64,000 nucleotides of DNA from Macropodus opercularis (taxonomy: Eukaryota > Chordata > Actinopteri > Anabantiformes > Osphronemidae), in assembly GCA_030770545.1 (NCBI GenBank), contig CM061107.1:8148001-8212000 (forward strand), read 5' to 3'. This document shows, one piece after another, positions 61,469 to 64,000 of this stretch. A program made the position numbers and the translations under genes. Position 1 is the first letter of the stretch. Each line of letters begins with the position of its first letter. The notes beneath the pieces are model-generated. The model made no database searches. It was not told the origin of the DNA and saw only the letters and a program-made list of their open reading frames with translations.

Positions 61469-64000
61469 TGGTCCTGATGCTTTTGAAGTGCTGATGTTAG
61501 CCAGGCTATCTCATGTCAGTAACACAGTTTAGGATAGTTCATCATCTGAATAGATTTCATTTCAGTCGTGTGCATATTTGTCCATTTAAGTCTCGTCCTG
61601 CTGTAATTGCTTATAGAAGATGTGGCTGTGAGGCCACGGCTTTGCTCTAAGTGCACTCGTAGCTCATGTTGTATGCAAAGTGAACCTAAAGAGCAGCATT
61701 ACGGACCAATCCCACTTGAACTTAATTAAATTACCGGTGCTTTGACTCTGAATCGGAGCCACGCTACACTGAACTGTAACATGCACGTTTACACATACAC
61801 ACACTGAGTGTTGGTAGAACCTGTGTGTGAATATGACAAATAAAGGAGCCACCGTAAATTGGTTAGAGTTTAATTATAAGTTTAATTATAAATTATAAAT
61901 ACAGCTGTAGAGTAAGAGGTGAAGTACAGGTTTAGAGCTAAGTTAACGTATGTACCAGCTGCCAGTGCATTTCTTAACTGTACTGACAGTAGCCGATGGT
62001 CAGCTGGACTCAAACGCCTTCAAATGAACCTCTGCCGGTTCAGCTCTGTGCAGTGTCAGATTAGTTTTGGCTGGTTACACCTGACATCTTGCGCTGTCTG
62101 TTCCTGCTGTTAGATCTGGTCTGACAACATGCCAAGCCGTAGGCTCGGGTTTAGTCTTGCGTCTGGGTACGAACAATCGCAGTGACCATGCAGCCTAGTC
62201 TGTTCGTGTTTTACCTCCTCATCAAACTAAGTAGATTGTTATCAGTGACTCCCTACTGGTTTTCATTGAAACATTACTTTAGTTTGTTGGACTGTATCCT
62301 CTGGACTGTATTGTCTGTTTCTATTAGTTTTCTCTTGGCTACAGAAATGATATTCTAGCTGTAGTTTTTAGTCACCGTGGTGACTGTACTGACTCTGGAG
62401 GGGCTCTGGCCTGGAAACCTTGCCAGACATGCAAATTTCCAGTTAACATGTTGCAGGGATATCGAGGCGAGCGCTCTAGGCAAGCGTGAGTCAGTCCTTC
62501 CGATGTCCGTGCGTTGAGATTTCACGAATTGCACAATAGGCAGGCTTGTGTGTTGGTTGGTGTTGATCAGGGTCTGGGTGCAGGGTGGTGTTGGATAAGG
62601 CCTGGGTGAGGGCTGCTGAAGGACTAAGTGGTTCCGTCCTCTCTACTGAGCCTCTCTGCTGCTGTGTCCACAGGCCTGCCATTGTTTTGCTCCGTGCCTC
62701 AGCTTGACAACACTCCAGAAGCCAGCCATTGTATTTAATTACAGTCGCCAGCCCCCTCACAGACTCTTGTCCTTGTGTCCCAGATTTCCATGGGTGCTCT
62801 CATTAAGGTTGTGTGTGTGTGTGTGTGGCCAATGAGGCTTTTTAATAGCTGTAGGAAAGCCTGTAGCCTGTGTAAATGTAGGCATGAATGCAATTTCTAT
62901 GTTTGTGTATGTGTGTGGGCGGCACATCTGTTTGCCTATGCATTTCTGATGAGCTCAGCCTTAATTTGGATGAATAGCTCACTGACCACACTAATAACAC
63001 AGAGCTGTAATCAGTCCACATCAAGAGAAAAGCACAGAAAACAGTGGGAGCTTTTTTTCCCCCCGCTAATGAGAAATTATGCCATGTTACATAAGGGTTG
63101 TTGTTTTTAGGTTTAATTTGTTCTGTTGACATGACGGTGGTGACTGCACGGCCCAGTGGCATGAGCGAGGATGACCCATCATGACAGCAATATAATGGCA
63201 AAGGATGCTCTCTCCCTCCCCCACAGTCTCACACTCAGTCCTGTGCAAAAGTCACTTCACCTTTTTCCTTCTCAGCCGCAGTTAAACACTGTGTCCAAAG
63301 TTACGCGGCCTTGCTTTAACTCCCTGTGTGGGCATCCGCTTTAACGCTTCATCTCTTTGTGTTTGTTTATTTCTCATTGCTCTCATTGTCTCCTGCGTCT
63401 GTTTTTCCCCTCATTTCCTTCCTTAATCAACACTTTCTCTGAATATTTTTAATCAAGTCAATCTCACTACTTCATCACCCGTTGGCCCATTTACACGAAC
63501 GGCTCAAAACGTTACTGGTGTGAAAGTGGCATATGACATCTGGGCCTCATAAATGAACTGTCTTAATATCTCGGACCTGGTGGGTTGTCACCGATGCCGC
63601 AATGTGAGCTTTATTGCCGTTTAGCTTAACTGTCCCCGTCACCTGAAACCCACTTGGATATGTTTTCCTGATGGCAGTGATAACAGGCAGGCTTTGGAGA
63701 GGCTCCATTTGAGTGTAGGGTGTTTGTATCTGTCACTTGTTTTTCCCCAGGAAGTCTTGAGCATATCTAGGTGTCTTGGTGGTTCCGAGTGTAATCTTCC
63801 CGTTGACCATCTGCAACACGCGCATCGACAGATCGGCAGGCGGAGATGTTTCAAGCTATAAAAGGACAGGAAAGCGTGTACGTGTTTGAGTCGGAGAAAG
63901 CGGGAGAAGACTTCATCCTTGGTTTATATTACCCAGCGTGTTGTGTCATTAATTTCGTGTGTGCCGTGTCAAGATCCAGTGCGTTGTGCTCGTCACGCGG

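Larger units (their letters stand above)
46866..64000 (+). other. Intron of rara downstream of the A2 exon (continues past the window)
   Basis: It begins at the A2 donor and shows no exon for the B region, the zinc-finger DNA-binding domain or the ligand-binding domain. It contains microsatellites, mononucleotide runs, and one ORF-like island near 54388-54885. At more than 17 kb it is long, and it may hold regulatory sequence that only cross-species alignment can show. Confidence 0.7.

Noticed and set aside
46866..64000. Search for the RAR B-region exon, zinc-finger DNA-binding and ligand-binding exons
   Set aside because: No sequence encoding the IETQS-type junction, the P-box region or other RAR core motifs was seen on the + strand.

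Overview
This window is vertebrate genomic DNA, very probably from a ray-finned fish. It has long non-coding stretches, many (CA/GT)n microsatellites and one degraded fish-type interspersed repeat. Its only two recognisable host coding exons are the alternative first coding exons of a retinoic acid receptor alpha gene (rara), both on the + strand. The first, at 13251-13404, encodes the A1 domain of RAR-alpha1. The second, at 46691-46865, encodes the A2 domain of RAR-alpha2. Both end in a GT donor after the first base of a codon, so either can splice to the same common exon. I found no exon for the B region, DNA-binding domain or ligand-binding domain, so the common exons should lie beyond position 64000.

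Layout. 1-13250: upstream flank or a leader intron of the alpha1 transcript, with simple repeats, two strong perfect hairpins and one fish-repeat relic. 13251-13404: the A1 exon. 13405-37554: intron sequence with microsatellites, pyrimidine tracts and two DR1 nuclear-receptor-type direct repeats (29236 and 31633). 37555-42131: a complete, very young LTR retroelement insertion on the minus strand. It has 539-bp LTRs that read as identical, a 5-bp target-site duplication (GGAAT) and a polypurine tract. Its interior is mostly tandem arrays with unit lengths of 24, 33, 30, 39 and 44/40 bp. One 1192-codon minus-strand frame crosses the whole interior from one LTR into the other, and I see no reverse transcriptase, integrase or protease. 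42132-45425: intron. 45426-46690: the inferred P2 promoter and leader of RAR-alpha2, with two tandem DR5 retinoic-acid-response-type elements (the second exact), a TATATAA box, a CpG-dense leader and at least six upstream ORFs. 46691-46865: the A2 exon. 46866-64000: the intron towards the common exons, with no confidently identified gene.

How the parts fit: a constitutive-type P1 promoter (outside or unresolved here) would give RAR-alpha1. P2, lying inside the same gene, would give the retinoid-inducible RAR-alpha2, with the DR5 pair as the autoregulatory input. The retroelement sits about 3.3 kb upstream of the DR5 pair. Its repeat-encoded wall-to-wall frame is the least explained object in the window.
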